From: Sipunculus nudus
Taxonomy: Eukaryota > Annelida > Sipuncula > Golfingiida > Sipunculidae
DNA length: 64,000 nt
Direction: 5' to 3'
Assembly (NCBI GenBank): GCA_026874595.1
Contig: CM049317.1
Location: forward strand, 70,203,618-70,267,617
Shown one piece after another: positions 26,601 through 37,810 of the stretch. Position numbers and translations under genes: made by a program. Below the pieces are notes generated by a model. The model saw nothing but the letters and a program-made list of their open reading frames with translations. It was not told where the DNA came from and ran no database searches. Each line of letters begins with the position of its first letter. The stretch's first letter is position 1.

Positions 26601-26871
26601 ACAGTTTATTGAATTGTTTACAACTTTGATCATTAATTATCAGGGTACAAATACATCTCGATCATAATATATGGTAAATACGAGAATGAAAATGTGTCAT
26701 GAAGCAATATGTGTTTACACTTATCCAAAATAATATCTATCTGAAGGAAAAGGCTAGAGCAAATCCAAGGACTTAATAGTATATAATAAGCTTAAGGGCG
26801 TTTCTTGAATATCCGTCGGGTATTATATATGTGAGGAATAATAACATTTCCAAGGAAATAATAAACCAGTA
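23668..26871. repeat. Duplicated block, right copy, part 1
   Basis: Direct-orientation counterpart of 60-2365 plus the part of 6822-7640 that precedes the LINE site. It is uninterrupted where the left copy holds the helicase-transposon, which gives the empty site. It contains an internal duplication: 24640-24840 recurs at 25045-25250, and 24841-25040 resembles 26252-26400. The unit-by-unit 'cagacagacatactgaca' phrases show the underlying tandem repeat. No gene. Confidence 0.75.
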
Positions 26872-26887
26872 AAATTTTACCTAAGTT
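26872..26887. repeat. LINE target-site duplication, 3' side
   Basis: aaattttacctaagtt, identical to 33603-33618 on the other side of the LINE. The last two bases merge with the element's poly(T), which is its poly(A) tail on the minus strand. Confidence 0.9.
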
Positions 26888-27177
26888 TTTTTTTTTTTTT
26901 TTTTAGGATAACATAAATACAGAGATTATACATCAACAATACAATACCAGTAAAAAAACAATAGACACAATTAATACACTGAACACATATCAACATGAAT
27001 GTCATTATACTGTTACTAATCTATATCCAGTAATTTTTCCCATCTGTCATAAAATTTTTGCTTTCTATTTTCTTTCATTGCCAATATTTGCTCTATTTTT
27101 ACATATGCATTTATTTTTAATTTAAAATGTTCCAATTTTGGTAATTTCTCATTACATTTCATATGGTAAATATACTG

Positions 27178-30100
27178 TTAAGCTAAGAGGATAATGATAT
27201 TAACTATAAACCTACCTTTCCTATCAAATATTCCAAATAAAATGTTTACAATATCAAATGAATTTCTATAATGTGTTCTACTGTTGAACCATGCTTTTAA
27301 ATCCTTCCTAAATGACTGACTATAATAACAATAAAACATCAAGTGTTCTAATGACTCTGTTTCATTTTTGCAAAAAGTACATTGATTATCATCAAATAAA
27401 CCACATTTGAATAACCACTCATTAACAATTAACGTTTTTGTTAAAATCTTGTATTGTAGTTCTTGCAGTTTCTTATCTCTTGTATTTCGTCTTGCAAGCA
27501 TAAAAATGTTAAGCCACTCTTCTTCTTGTATGTTATAAACCCTTGAGTAATATTGTTTTGGCTTATTTTCCCCAGTTGAAACCTGATTTAAAAGATATTC
27601 ATAAATGTCTTTTGATGTTAGAGCATTGAGTTGTGTTGTTACCTGATCCTGTCTACATGTTATTTTATAAGAATGATCCTGGTCTGTATCAATCTCCATT
27701 GTATTATTTAAGTTAGACCTTATACCTGCTATTATACCCCTCCAAAAGGTATACATAAGCTTTGGTGCCCCTTTCTTAATCCATGTATTAAATGTTATAA
27801 TATCTCCTGATTCATCATATAAATCTGATACATATATCATTCCCAAGTTGAACAAAGCTTCATTATATACAGATTTTCCTTCTATTGTAATATAGCTATT
27901 GTTCCATATGGGGGCTGGGCCTTCCAATTTATAAACAACCCTCCAAACTTTCAAAATTTCTCTATAGAAAGCTGGTATTTTATTTAATGTTTGGTCATTA
28001 AAATTACTGCACATTAATAATGATTAACCTCCACAAGGTGAACATATTTTATTAACTAAATTAATCCAGTCTTTGTTAATAGCTTTAGTATATCTCTTCA
28101 GCCACATGATCTTCTGGGCATTGATCATACATGCTACATTTATCATTTGTTGTCCTCCTTCCTCGTATTTGTGACATAAGATCTCTCTCTTTATCCTACC
28201 TTTAGGATTACCTTTCCATATAAATTTATACAAAAGATTTGTTATTTCATTTATATATTCCTTGGATATAAGATATACTGTAAAAATATATTGAAAGACA
28301 GAAAATCCAAGATTTTTTTGCAAGTAAGATTCTTCCATTAAGTGTAAGTTTCCTGGTTTTCCATATGTTCAAGGTCTGCTTAGTCTGCTCTATCTTTGGT
28401 CTTAAATTTTCCTCAATTAAATTATGTTCATCACGAGTAATTATAATTCCTAATATTTTAATTCGTTCATTCCAGTTGCCTGTCACAGGTTTATCATTTC
28501 TCAATCTATTAGAACCCATGCATCCACATAAATTCTGTTTTCTCTTGATTAGCCATTAATCCAGATAACTCAGCAAAGTATTCCAGTTTTTGCAAAAATT
28601 TTTGAGCTGATCTATAATCTTGTACCAGCAGAGTTGTATCATTTGATATTGTGTTCTCTATCCAGCTCAATACCTTTAATTTCTTGATCTCTTCTCACTG
28701 CTATTGATAGTATTTTCACTGCTATTACAAACAAATATGGTGACAGTGGGTCCCCTTGGCGGAACCCTCTTTCAACAGGGAAGTACCCTGAAGTAAAACC
28801 TTGATTCATAATAGTAGAAGAGATATCCGAGTAAAAGGTCTTAACCCATGTTATCATACTTTCACCAAAATTAATTGTTTTAGTGCTTCAATAATATAAC
28901 TCCATTCCAAGGAATCGAAAGCTTTTTCAAAATCTGCACATATCATTAAGCCTGGTTGGTTTCTGGCTTTTAGATAATTCATTACATCCAGAATTGTCCT
29001 AATGCCCTCCCCTATATATCGCCCTTTAACAAAGCGTAATTGATGATGATGTATTATCGATGGTAAGACTTTAGTTATTCTGGTTACAATAGCTTTTGAT
29101 GCTATCTTATAGTCAACATTTAACAATGATATTGGTCTCCAGTTTTTTTATGTACATTCTATCTTTGCCTTTTTTTTCTAGAAGTGTAATTACTGATTGC
29201 TTATGCGAGGGAGACATCTCTTGGAATTGATAGGCTTCATTGAAGGAGTCAACAATATAATGACCAATCTTTGTCCAAAACATTTTATAGAATTCTACTG
29301 TCAGCCCATCATTCCCTGGGGATTTATCTATTTTCATAGTTTTTAGTGCAGCTTCACACTCTGCTATTGTCAGAGGTCCTTCACATATTTGTGTTTGTAC
29401 TTTATTCAATTTTGGAATATTGTGAGAAAAATTTAAATCTGTTAGTTTTTTGTCTATTTGTTTGATATTTTTAGATGTATATAAATTTCTATAATAAGCA
29501 TTAATTTCATCGAGTATTTCTTTTTTATCTATTAATGTGTGACCAGAAGATGTTTTTAGTATACGTATACTTTTTCTCACTGAATTCCTCTTTTCCAAAT
29601 TAAAAAAGTATTTTGTACTTTCTTCCCTTTTTCCCTCCAACGCACTTTTGCTCTAAGTATGGTACCTTCTGCTCTTTTCTGCTCAATATCTCTTAGTTTT
29701 TCTTTTACCTCAAAATATTCTTCTGACTCTTCAGCATGCTATTCTAAATATGCTAATCTCGGACATAATTCCTTATTCTTTGAATCTCTTTTGGAGGTAC
29801 TTAATTTACAGTATTTCTAAGTAAATTTTCTAATATAGTATTTCATTATTTCCCATCTTATTCTTGCATTATATCCTTCTGCCAATTCCTTTTCCCAATT
29901 ATTCAAATTCTGATTAAGGGTTTTCACATATTCTTCATCTTGTAATAAGGAAGCATTAAACTTCCAGTACCCTTTCCCTCTTGATTCCTTTATCCCTTTA
30001 CATTTCAAGAGCACCCTAGAGTGATCTGTGAATGTTGCCGGTTTAATCTCACAATTAATCACAAAGTCCTGAAGTATATTTGATATAAAGAAGTAATCCA

Positions 30101-30740
30101 ATCTGCACTGTATGAACGGCCGTTTTTGTCTCCATGTAAACCCTGGTTTATTATCGTGTTTAATTCTCCATATATCTACCATATCTGTTTTACCCAAAAT
30201 CTCAGTTAATCTCTTTTTCACTCTCTCAACATTCCTATATCTTCCACCTTTTTTATCTATTTCATTCAAAACTATATTAAAATCTCCTCCCATGATACAA
30301 GGGACCTGTTTTTCCATTTGATTATCTTCTATATGTTTCATTATGCTAGAGTAAAATTCTATCTTACATTCATCAGAATTTGGTGAGTATATGTTATACA
30401 GATATATTTCAAAATCACAAATTTTGAGAACAATAAATATATATCTTCCATTACCATCACTACACCTCCTTATCACAGAGTAATCTAAACTTGATCTAAA
30501 AAGTACTGCTACCCCTCTACTGCGGTTAGAACCATGGTTGTAAATAATATTGCCACCCCATTCATGCCTCCAAATATTTTCACCGGATGGCGTACTGTAT
30601 GTTTCTTGTAACAAAGCAATATCAACTTTCAACTCTCTGAGCCAAGTAAACAGTGATCTTCTCTTAAGTGGGTTATTTAATCCCCTTACATTCACTGTTA
30701 TAAAAGTTACTTCCGGCATTAAGCTTCTACTTGATTCCAT
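27178..30740 (-). pseudogene. LINE ORF2: endonuclease-reverse transcriptase, broken
   Basis: Translation begins at 30740. The first 307 codons (30740-29817) form an AP-endonuclease-type domain with its main residues visible (VNVRGLNN, LLQETY, GGDFN, RLDYFF, TDHSRV). A stop at 29817 ends that frame. The linker and reverse transcriptase follow in pieces: 29640-29113, 29126-28854 (ADFEKAFDSLEW, with the first catalytic Asp) and 28857-28639 (RGFRQGDPLSP). The frame then breaks exactly at the catalytic box: the YAD of YADD is gone and only DTTLL remains at about 28636. The remainder (28519-28247, 28338-28024, 28014-27178) includes a C-terminal Cys/His motif, CTFC-H-C, in the last segment. Gypsy-type and Jockey-type enzymes are excluded by the endonuclease and the L1-like RQGDPLSP box. 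Confidence 0.9.
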
Positions 30741-32485
30741 ACTTGTGAAGTTGAATGTTATATTATATTATTGTAGTGTTACTTGGCTCTACTAAATTTC
30801 TATTTATTTCAAAGTTCTGGGATTTCTTTTCTCTTTTATTCCCAGATATCATATTTTCCTGTATCCTAATGACATTCATAATACCATACAAATAGGATAG
30901 ACATCTCACTTCCCTCATGACATTAACACATAAAATATAAAGAAACATATGTACAATGATCCATAACATAGACCTATCTATCACACTAACACTAGACATG
31001 CTACAATAATACATGAACATATGACTGAGACTCCTGATTTTTTTTTAAATGCGCACAATAAATCTATTTATATTAAATCCACAATATCAGATAGACCTCT
31101 CATTCTGGTCCGATTAATTGATCCCAGTAATTCATTATCTTTTATTTTTACACCTGTAACAGAGTTCCCCTTCTGGTATAGCCTCTTTTATACAACACCT
31201 TTAATACATAGTTCTTCTATGGATACTTAACAGTATGAATAATGTTGATTACAACACCTGAGTAAAGCCATAATCAAATCTTCATCAATGTTCAAATTGA
31301 TGGAGTTAGTGTATTGACATATTTTATATAAGGCAATAGATGGTCAGCGCTGCAAACACATCATTCCTATCTTTCAACCTTTCAGTTATAGAGGCATTTT
31401 ATTTTATTTCAAACCAATTATTCTAACCAAAATATACATAGTTTCATACACAAATATACTTCATTCTGTTATCAATATTTATGCCTATGCACACATTACA
31501 GAAATACCACAAACCCAAAAACCTCAAAACCATGGTTCGTACAGTATATGCTTCAGACTTGTTAAATTTAAACTGAACCAACAATGATTTTCTTCTATTT
31601 TTTCCTTTTTCTTTACTTCTTCAGATATCAGGTCAACAAGATTTAATATTCTTCCATCCTGGCAGTGGAGTACCCATTCTTTATCCATTATTATGCATTC
31701 TATGTATGTAATTAATACATATGCTTAATTCCCATAATTGGGGTATACTTTTTTTTCAACAAGTATACACATACATACATATATATATACACACGTACAC
31801 ACATTTGCGCACTATGCATATACATATATATACATATACATACATATACGCACACATATATGTACCTTCTGAAACTGGATTTACCTATATAACTAGCACA
31901 TACACTATTTGATATAGAACCACTCACCAGGTTCATCACCATCAGAAATTGTGATATCTCATCTCATATTCTGGTTAGTGTAAGCTTTAGCCGAGATGGT
32001 TTATTATTATTACTTATTGCATTAACCTAATTATATTAGTAGAGATTTTTGGTTTTACTTCAACATCTACAAAACAATCTCTAGCAATACCCTTGAATTT
32101 TCTCCTGACAGCACTGTAAAGTTAAAATTGCACTCCTAATCTTTCCCCATCAACATGATAGCGGCCTCACTAAATGTTTATGTGCTGACAGAATTAACAC
32201 TTTGAAAACTCAAAACCTCGTACTCTTGTATTACCTGCACGCTTGACTGTGCCACATCCGGCCTACCATAATTAGTATTTGAGCGTTTACATTATATTTA
32301 GAAGTGTTACACATGTACATAAGAAGATTTACATGTGTGTACATTATTATTGCATGGAATAAATACAAATCGTCTTTACCTAAGCTTATGTTATCTGTCC
32401 GTGTCGTAATTAAGTCCTTTCACATGTAAATATTGAGCGATAAAAGAGTCAGTGTGAAAGGTGACGACCTATTTTTTGGAAACCT
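30741..32485 (-). other. Unusually long spacer between LINE ORF1 and ORF2
   Basis: About 1.75 kb without a domain separates the two ORFs, whereas L1 elements usually have tens of bases there (established knowledge). It contains a TA/CA-rich microsatellite at about 31765-31865. No terminal repeats of a nested insertion were found by eye. Confidence 0.6.
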
Positions 32486-33469
32486 TCAGTGGTGCTGCCC
32501 TCTATCCACCGTATCACACACTAATTCCATTGCTGGCTGCTCACTATCGTTCCCGTGGATTGCCACCTGTTGGCCCTCGATGATGAGGCGTCCCCGCCAA
32601 AACCTGGCTTTCTTGTTCTGTCTGTATGCCTCTTTCATCTGTGGTTGTGCTCTTTTCTTTAGAACATAGTCCTCTTTTGTTAGGTCCTCAATAATAGCCT
32701 GAGAATGATCCCCACTCGATTTGTTCAGTGACGTTTTAGCATTTCGGAGAATTTTGTTTCTGACCCGTCGGGAATAGCATCTGAATATTATATGCCTAGG
32801 TTTTCCCAAGTCTTTACCAGTTCTGTGTGCTGTCTCTACAACACTTTTAGCTTCAGTTATCTCACATTCTGCTCCCAACAGTTTTGAATCTGCTATACAT
32901 TTTGCAACTATGCCCATACAATCCTCACTCCGGTTTTCTGGCACTCCCACTAATCTTAAGTTGTATTCTCGTGTATATCGTTCGATATTATGAATTCTGG
33001 TTGTCAGTGTATTCTCCAGATTATCTATTTTTTCAAGCAGTTTTCTCTCTGTTGCTTTAAGTGTCTCATTTTCTTTGTTTTTCTGTTCAATTCTCTCCAT
33101 TGTTTGTTTTACTGTGTCGTATTGATCTTGAATGAACTGCGTCGAATTTATCAGTTCCTTTATTTGGCCCCCTTGCTCTTTAGTTTCATTTCTTATAGTA
33201 TCCAGTTTGTTTTCAACCACTTTTATTTCCTGCTGTAGCGCTTTCTTACATTCCTCTATTGCTGTACTCATTTTTTGTTCTAGTCCGGTAAAATGTTTGT
33301 CAAAGTTCGACTCACTTGTGCCGTTCGCTTGTGACTGTTGTCCCGTCTTTGTCGCCATGTTGTCTTCTCCAGGCATATCTCTCTGCTGACCGGTACTTGA
33401 GCTTTCCGTTAAATAAGAGTCCATAGCCTTTTGTGAGTTACTTGTTTTTCGTTTTGGTTTCCCCATCAC
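32486..33469 (-). CDS. LINE ORF1: RNA-binding nucleic-acid chaperone (L1 ORF1p-like)
   Basis: An intact 327-codon frame. The first 55 residues are polar and low in complexity. Residues about 60-167 form a heptad-rich coiled coil, the trimerisation region in L1 ORF1p. From about residue 168 an RRM-like domain begins (YNLRLVGVPE), and basic 'RRVRNKILRNAK' and 'RHIIFRCY' segments follow. The C-terminal domain has IIEDLTKEDY and a RFWRGRLIIEG strand, matching the L1 ORF1 C-terminal domain. By family, the protein binds its own transcript and forms the RNP in the cytoplasm. The start is the first of two tandem ATGs at 33469. An intact ORF1 beside a ruined ORF2 suggests either a young insertion or relaxed decay. 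Confidence 0.88.
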   Translation of the reverse strand: MMGKPKRKTSNSQKAMDSYLTESSSTGQQRDMPGEDNMATKTGQQSQANGTSESNFDKHFTGLEQKMSTAIEECKKALQQEIKVVENKLDTIRNETKEQGGQIKELINSTQFIQDQYDTVKQTMERIEQKNKENETLKATERKLLEKIDNLENTLTTRIHNIERYTREYNLRLVGVPENRSEDCMGIVAKCIADSKLLGAECEITEAKSVVETAHRTGKDLGKPRHIIFRCYSRRVRNKILRNAKTSLNKSSGDHSQAIIEDLTKEDYVLKKRAQPQMKEAYRQNKKARFWRGRLIIEGQQVAIHGNDSEQPAMELVCDTVDRGQHH

Positions 33470-33581
33470 TAATTTGACTCACTTTGAGATTGTTTTTAGG
33501 CTTTTTTTTTAACTTTCTATGTTCTTTTCCGTATTTTTCTTTTCTTTTTACAGGAGCTCGTCCCAGGCACGTCTTACATGT

Positions 33582-33593
33582 TGCGCATGCGCA
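33582..33593. promoter_or_regulatory. NRF-1-type palindrome at the LINE 5' end
   Basis: tgcgcatgcgca matches the NRF-1 consensus and lies 9-20 bp inside the LINE 5' terminus, in an otherwise AT-rich region. It is a plausible internal promoter site for the LINE transcript. Binding is inferred only. Confidence 0.5.
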
Positions 33594-33602
33594 CTGCCTC
33601 TC

Positions 33603-33618
33603 AAATTTTACCTAAGTT
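33603..33618. repeat. LINE target-site duplication, 5' side
   Basis: aaattttacctaagtt, identical to 26872-26887. The host sequence then resumes as 'gccaagagcacatgacttgg', matching about 7651 in the left copy of the duplicated block. Confidence 0.9.
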
Positions 33619-34640
33619 GCCAAGAGCACATGACTTGGGAGGTAGGTGGAGGTCACCACATGTAGTAGTAATATGCATAGGCCTATTATAAAAAATAATC
33701 CTGAGAATCAAGCATCATTTTACAGTAATCAGGTAAATGTGTTTATTTGATAATATACATACTTGAAAGACTATCTATGACAAATTTTATATAAGATAAG
33801 ATAACACCTAAGCATGTAAATAAAAAAATTGATTTCATCAGCTTACATAATGTACCTGTTTCAAACGTACCGTGACAATGTTTTTATACACTTATTCGCA
33901 TTCGTGATCGCATATCTACATCAAAAGCAGTTCTGGTTCAATGTCTAAAAGCAAACTGTTGTATCCATGGACGATTTAAGGTTTTCACAATAAAAGTTTT
34001 TTCTTGTACGCTAAGGGTCAATCAACTTAGGATTTGCTTATGTGTTGGGTTGGTAAATTACAGGGTCCCCTGGCTGCATCCTTAATCCACCCATGGATGA
34101 TCAGATGAAAGCTGTATTTCTAAATACAACTCTTTGCTATTCACGCTGGGATAAAATTTTAACATGAGATGATATGTTTCGATGCATCTTAATATCTATC
34201 CAGCCCATGTGAGAACCATAGGGTGTACTTTGAAACACTGCCATTTGATTATTATTTTTGCGATATCACGTTTTTCAGTGTCCTTAGGAATCTCAGGTAA
34301 TATCTGAATATTCTTGAATGTGAAATTTGATAAAAGGGACCTATTCACTAGCCAAGTATATTAACTATACATGTACATGAAGTATTCATGTTTTTTTCTT
34401 AAAAACTTCATGGTACCTGCCAATATTTTGTACTTAAACCGAGTGCATCTCCTGTACACAAGTGGAAATAAACTTGCATTAGGCGCAATCACAGATGCAA
34501 ATATTATATATAGCTGGCACGAAAACAGTAGAGAGTCGCTTATACCAAGAATTATTTCATCTCGGGAGAACAATGAACCTCCTCACAATTACTCCTGGAC
34601 AATTGCCCATGAAAACTACTCCCGTGTAATGACCCTCCAG
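33619..34640. repeat. Duplicated block, right copy, parts 2 and 3
   Basis: Positions 33619-33735 match 7650-7760 and 33868-34640 match 10783-11560. The 130 bp between have no counterpart, while the left copy has 3 kb there. No gene seen; the open frames in it are out of register between copies. Confidence 0.75.
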
Positions 34641-34969
34641 GTAATTCCCCCACCCGGCCCATCCCACAAAACGGAACATTATTGCAGATACAAACTTTTT
34701 GTCCTGGCATCGGTCAAGGCCGCCGTTTGTTCGTCCCTGTAGTGGGGAATATTTTCACTGTTTGGCGAACGAAAACGGTCCGTTGTCCTTAACAGCGGGG
34801 TTCAATACTTAATTATAATATATCAGTTATTTGGTTATAATTTATTATTATTATATAAATAAATTAAATAAATATTCAGCTATTATAAAGTTATTCAATG
34901 GTGAACACAGCAAAATCCACCGTCTCAGCGTTCGAAAGAAATGATAAAGTCCCAGTTACTCTGTCCCGA

Positions 34970-35110
34970 GGGCCCTGATTGCGAAGGCTGTTCGGCATCC
35001 ATATCCGACTCCAAGTACGTGTCCTTGAGGTTCGGTTCCAAATGCACCTTTTCAAGTCAGAGTCATTATGAAACTGAGTCCAAGTCGGAATCCGAGTCTT
35101 ACAACTAGTG
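34970..35110. repeat. Degenerate (GAGTCC/GACTCG)n hexamer repeat, copy 1
   Basis: A run of 'gactcc', 'gtgtcc', 'gagtcc', 'aagtcg', 'gagtct' hexamers. A related run is at 35800-35895. Reading frames through it give RV/QV or SE dipeptide repeats, not a protein domain. Confidence 0.6.
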
Positions 35111-35189
35111 GCCCATGGGCCATGACGCTCAGCTGAATACAAGGAATGTTGAACAATGAGCAAAATGACTGCCAGAGTGCAAACAAATC

Positions 35190-35665
35190 ATGAATTTTGT
35201 GAAGAGTCCTTAGAAATGGGTTTCAGTGGGCTTTTGGACTGATGACAACTTCATTTGATGGTCTCATAAATAAAAAAAAATGTGTAAACATTTGAAAAAA
35301 ATACAGGTTACTAGTGTCACCAGTCTGCAGGAACTGATGAAACACTTCTTGATCAATATTCATGCAAAGAATCATGGTCATCAATGCATTAGTTATTCAG
35401 ATACTTGAGATTTTGTATCAAATTTTGCATTATTCTGGGGGGGGGGGGGGGTACTTCGGAGCCCCATAGCATGAATGATATGGGTACCAGAGACCTAATT
35501 TCAGGTTTCCAAGGATATTTTTTATGAACCTCCCAGGATGTCAAGTTACAAGATTCTAGGTCCAGCAGTTACAGTTTGTGTCCTGTTAATGACCGGACGG
35601 CCGGACGGACAACGGACAAAGAGTGATCGCTATAGCTCAGATGACTTACAGTCAGCTGAGCTAAA
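35190..35665. repeat. Dispersed repeat with poly(G) and 'cggacggacaacgga' tail
   Basis: Non-coding. It contains a 16-base poly(G) at 35438-35453 and ends 'ggacggacaacggacaaaga' then 'tcagctgagctaaaaat'. Endings of this style recur in molluscan dispersed repeats (general knowledge). The boundary is uncertain. Confidence 0.45.
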
Positions 35666-35799
35666 AATATGATTGGTTCACTCATGCTTTTACTCTACTG
35701 GATAAACACATTTATGACTCCCGATGCTTGGCAAAGCTTGGTTTATAAGTCTTTTCTTTCTATTAGACTCTAGATGTACTCGGCCTGATTTCTCAAGTC

Positions 35800-35895
35800 T
35801 TTTCCTCCGAGTTCGAGTCCAAGTCCGTGTCCAGGACCCTCGAGCCCAAGTACGAGTCCGAGTCCCTAAAGAAAAGTCCGGACCCGAGTCCTACA
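35800..35895. repeat. Degenerate (GAGTCC)n hexamer repeat, copy 2
   Basis: 'cgagtccaagtccgtgtcc'-type hexamers continue for about 95 bp, matching the composition of 34970-35110. Confidence 0.65.
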
Positions 35896-35959
35896 TCATT
35901 GTCCAGGAAAATCTTGCGATTAGTGAGAGTTGGTCGTGCGACAGTTGCACGACTGTCAT

Positions 35960-36050
35960 TACTCTTATTAAACGATAGGTCGAATTTTGCACCCACTTTG
36001 TTCCCACTCCTTCGATGGAGAAAAATTCGACCTATTGTTTAACAAGAGCA
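35960..36050. mobile_element. 91-bp foldback/mini-MITE with 9-bp target duplication
   Basis: The arms 35962-35988 and 36022-36048 are inverted repeats matching at 25 of 27 positions, with a 33-nt loop. The direct repeat gactgtcat flanks it exactly (35951-35959 and 36051-36059). Tiny size, long arms and an 8-9 bp duplication fit a hAT-type MITE. It has no coding capacity. Confidence 0.75.
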
Positions 36051-36489
36051 GACTGTCATGAGATCACCTTCATTACCGAATGCTGGTCCGAAAGCCACAG
36101 TGTTGTTCGCGACTTGGTAAGACCATCGAATGACTGTTACACGATAGTTTTCTACCTCCCAAAGATAGCCTATGATTGTCCGAAACGTCTTACGAATGCA
36201 GGTCGTAAGTATTCGTAACTGGTCGTATCCCAAGTGTAACTTTGCCATTATTAATCATAAACTTGCCGGAATATTATAGTTGCGAATGAACACACACGAT
36301 TTCCTAGCTTGTTCATGTATTCATTTGATATTTGTATGGATCAAACTGACGCGACATCAAGGCAGACAATCGTACAGATGACTGTGCAAATAACTCGAAA
36401 CTGCCTGAAACTGATCCCTTGTATATAAGTCCAATCTCTTCGGTATCACTCTAAATATATTTTTTTATTTCTTTTCCATTTTAAAAAAT

Positions 36490-37810
36490 CACGATATACT
36501 ATTGGGTAAACTAAAACAATATGGCGTGAGAGGAAGGTTATTTTATAATTATTTATACAATCGAAAGCAGTTCGTCCGATTCCATAACCATAATTCTGCA
36601 TTGAGAACCTTAATACTGGTGTACCACAAGGCACGGTACTCGGACCTATTCTGTTTTTATTATACCTTAACGGCTTGCCTTTTAATATAACAGACGCTAA
36701 GTGTTCAATTTATGCTGACGACATCACTCTATACGCAGATGGTGTCAGTTGTGATTCAGCACAACATAAGCTGCAGGGCGTGGTAGACCAAGTAACCAAA
36801 TGGCCCAATTAAAACAAACTAATTGCCAACGCCACAAAATCAGCTACAATGATCTTAAGTCCCAAACAGCCCAAATCATCAAATCCTTTACATATCCATA
36901 TCGATAAACATGTTATCCTGAACATTGAGAAATTCTCTCACCTTGGCCTCATAATTGCTCGACATCTCACATGGAAACCTCACACTTCTGTTGTTTTTAA
37001 ATAGTTATGTTGCAAAATTGGGCTATTACACAGACTTAGCAAATTTCTGCCACAAAAGTTTCTACTCGCAATATATCATGCATTCGTTCAGCCAACAATA
37101 GATAATGGCTATTTATGCACTTTCTGTGCAGCTACTCAACGTATTCAGTGTCGGGCGGCAAGGATTATAACATGAAAATATAACACGTCACGAAGTAGTC
37201 TGGAATTAATCAAAGAGATAGGTTTGATGACAGTCGAGCAGCGATGTTTATACCTTTTATATGTTGTGACTTATAAATACATTAATGGTTAAGCCCCTTC
37301 GTATCTATGTGATAGGTTCGCTCTGGCTAAAGACATTCACCATTATTTCACGCGCTCAACCGATAACAATGGATTGAATCTTTCAAGGCTGCTTCATTCT
37401 ATGCAGACAGTACCCTATGGAATACCCTTCCCCTGGACATAAAATGCGCCCAAAATTTGCAGATTTTTAAGAAAGATATCACGTTCGTACTTTTCTAGTC
37501 TTGTAGCGGTATCTTCGTTTTGGCATTATACGAGATTGTTTTAGTTAGAATAGTCATTCTTACTACTCTTAGTACCGTAATCTTCATGATTATCTTTTAA
37601 TTTAAAGCATAATCTGTCATTTTATAAAAGATTTATTGTTTTAATATGTCTTTTATATTCGTATTGTAATTTGTATTTTATTTTATTTCATGGTCAAATT
37701 CAGTTGTTTGAAATCTTGTACACTATATATGGCACAGGGCCCTGCTAACAACAAAAGTGTTCTTCTAGTGCAGGTTACCCTGCATTATAATGTTATAAAT
37801 AAATAACTGT
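36490..37810 (+). pseudogene. LINE reverse-transcriptase fragment (Jockey/CR1/L2-like), degenerate
   Basis: Across shifted frames the reading gives RGRLFYNYLYNRKQ, then GVPQGTVLGPILFLLYLNGL, then YADDITLYADG, the catalytic Asp pair. The downstream thumb and C-terminal part follow (HLGLIIARHLTWKP, 'RIQCRAARIIT', 'APSYLCDRF'). Stops and shifts occur in at least four places. There is no endonuclease or ORF1, so the copy is 5'-truncated at about 36490. The 3' end has a small hairpin (caggttaccctg) and a taaataaata tail at 37793-37804. It has a different origin from the L1-like LINE, whose box reads RQGDPLSP. Confidence 0.85.

Larger units (their letters stand above)
26888..33602 (-). mobile_element. 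L1/Tx1-like LINE, near full length, inactivated
   Basis: On the minus strand it has a 133-bp 5' UTR, ORF1, a 1.75 kb inter-ORF spacer, ORF2 (endonuclease, reverse transcriptase, C-terminal Cys/His motif), a 3' UTR and a poly(A) tail (poly(T) at 26885-26904). It is flanked by a 16-bp perfect duplication, as expected for target-primed reverse transcription. The paralogous empty site is at about 7635-7660. The 5' end appears complete, because ORF1 and a GC-rich leader are present. ORF2 carries several frameshifts and stops and a deletion through the reverse-transcriptase catalytic motif, so this copy cannot move by itself. Confidence 0.9.

Noticed and set aside
34891-35163. Reverse-strand frame with RT/W-rich sequence
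   Set aside because: It is a reading of the degenerate hexamer repeat.
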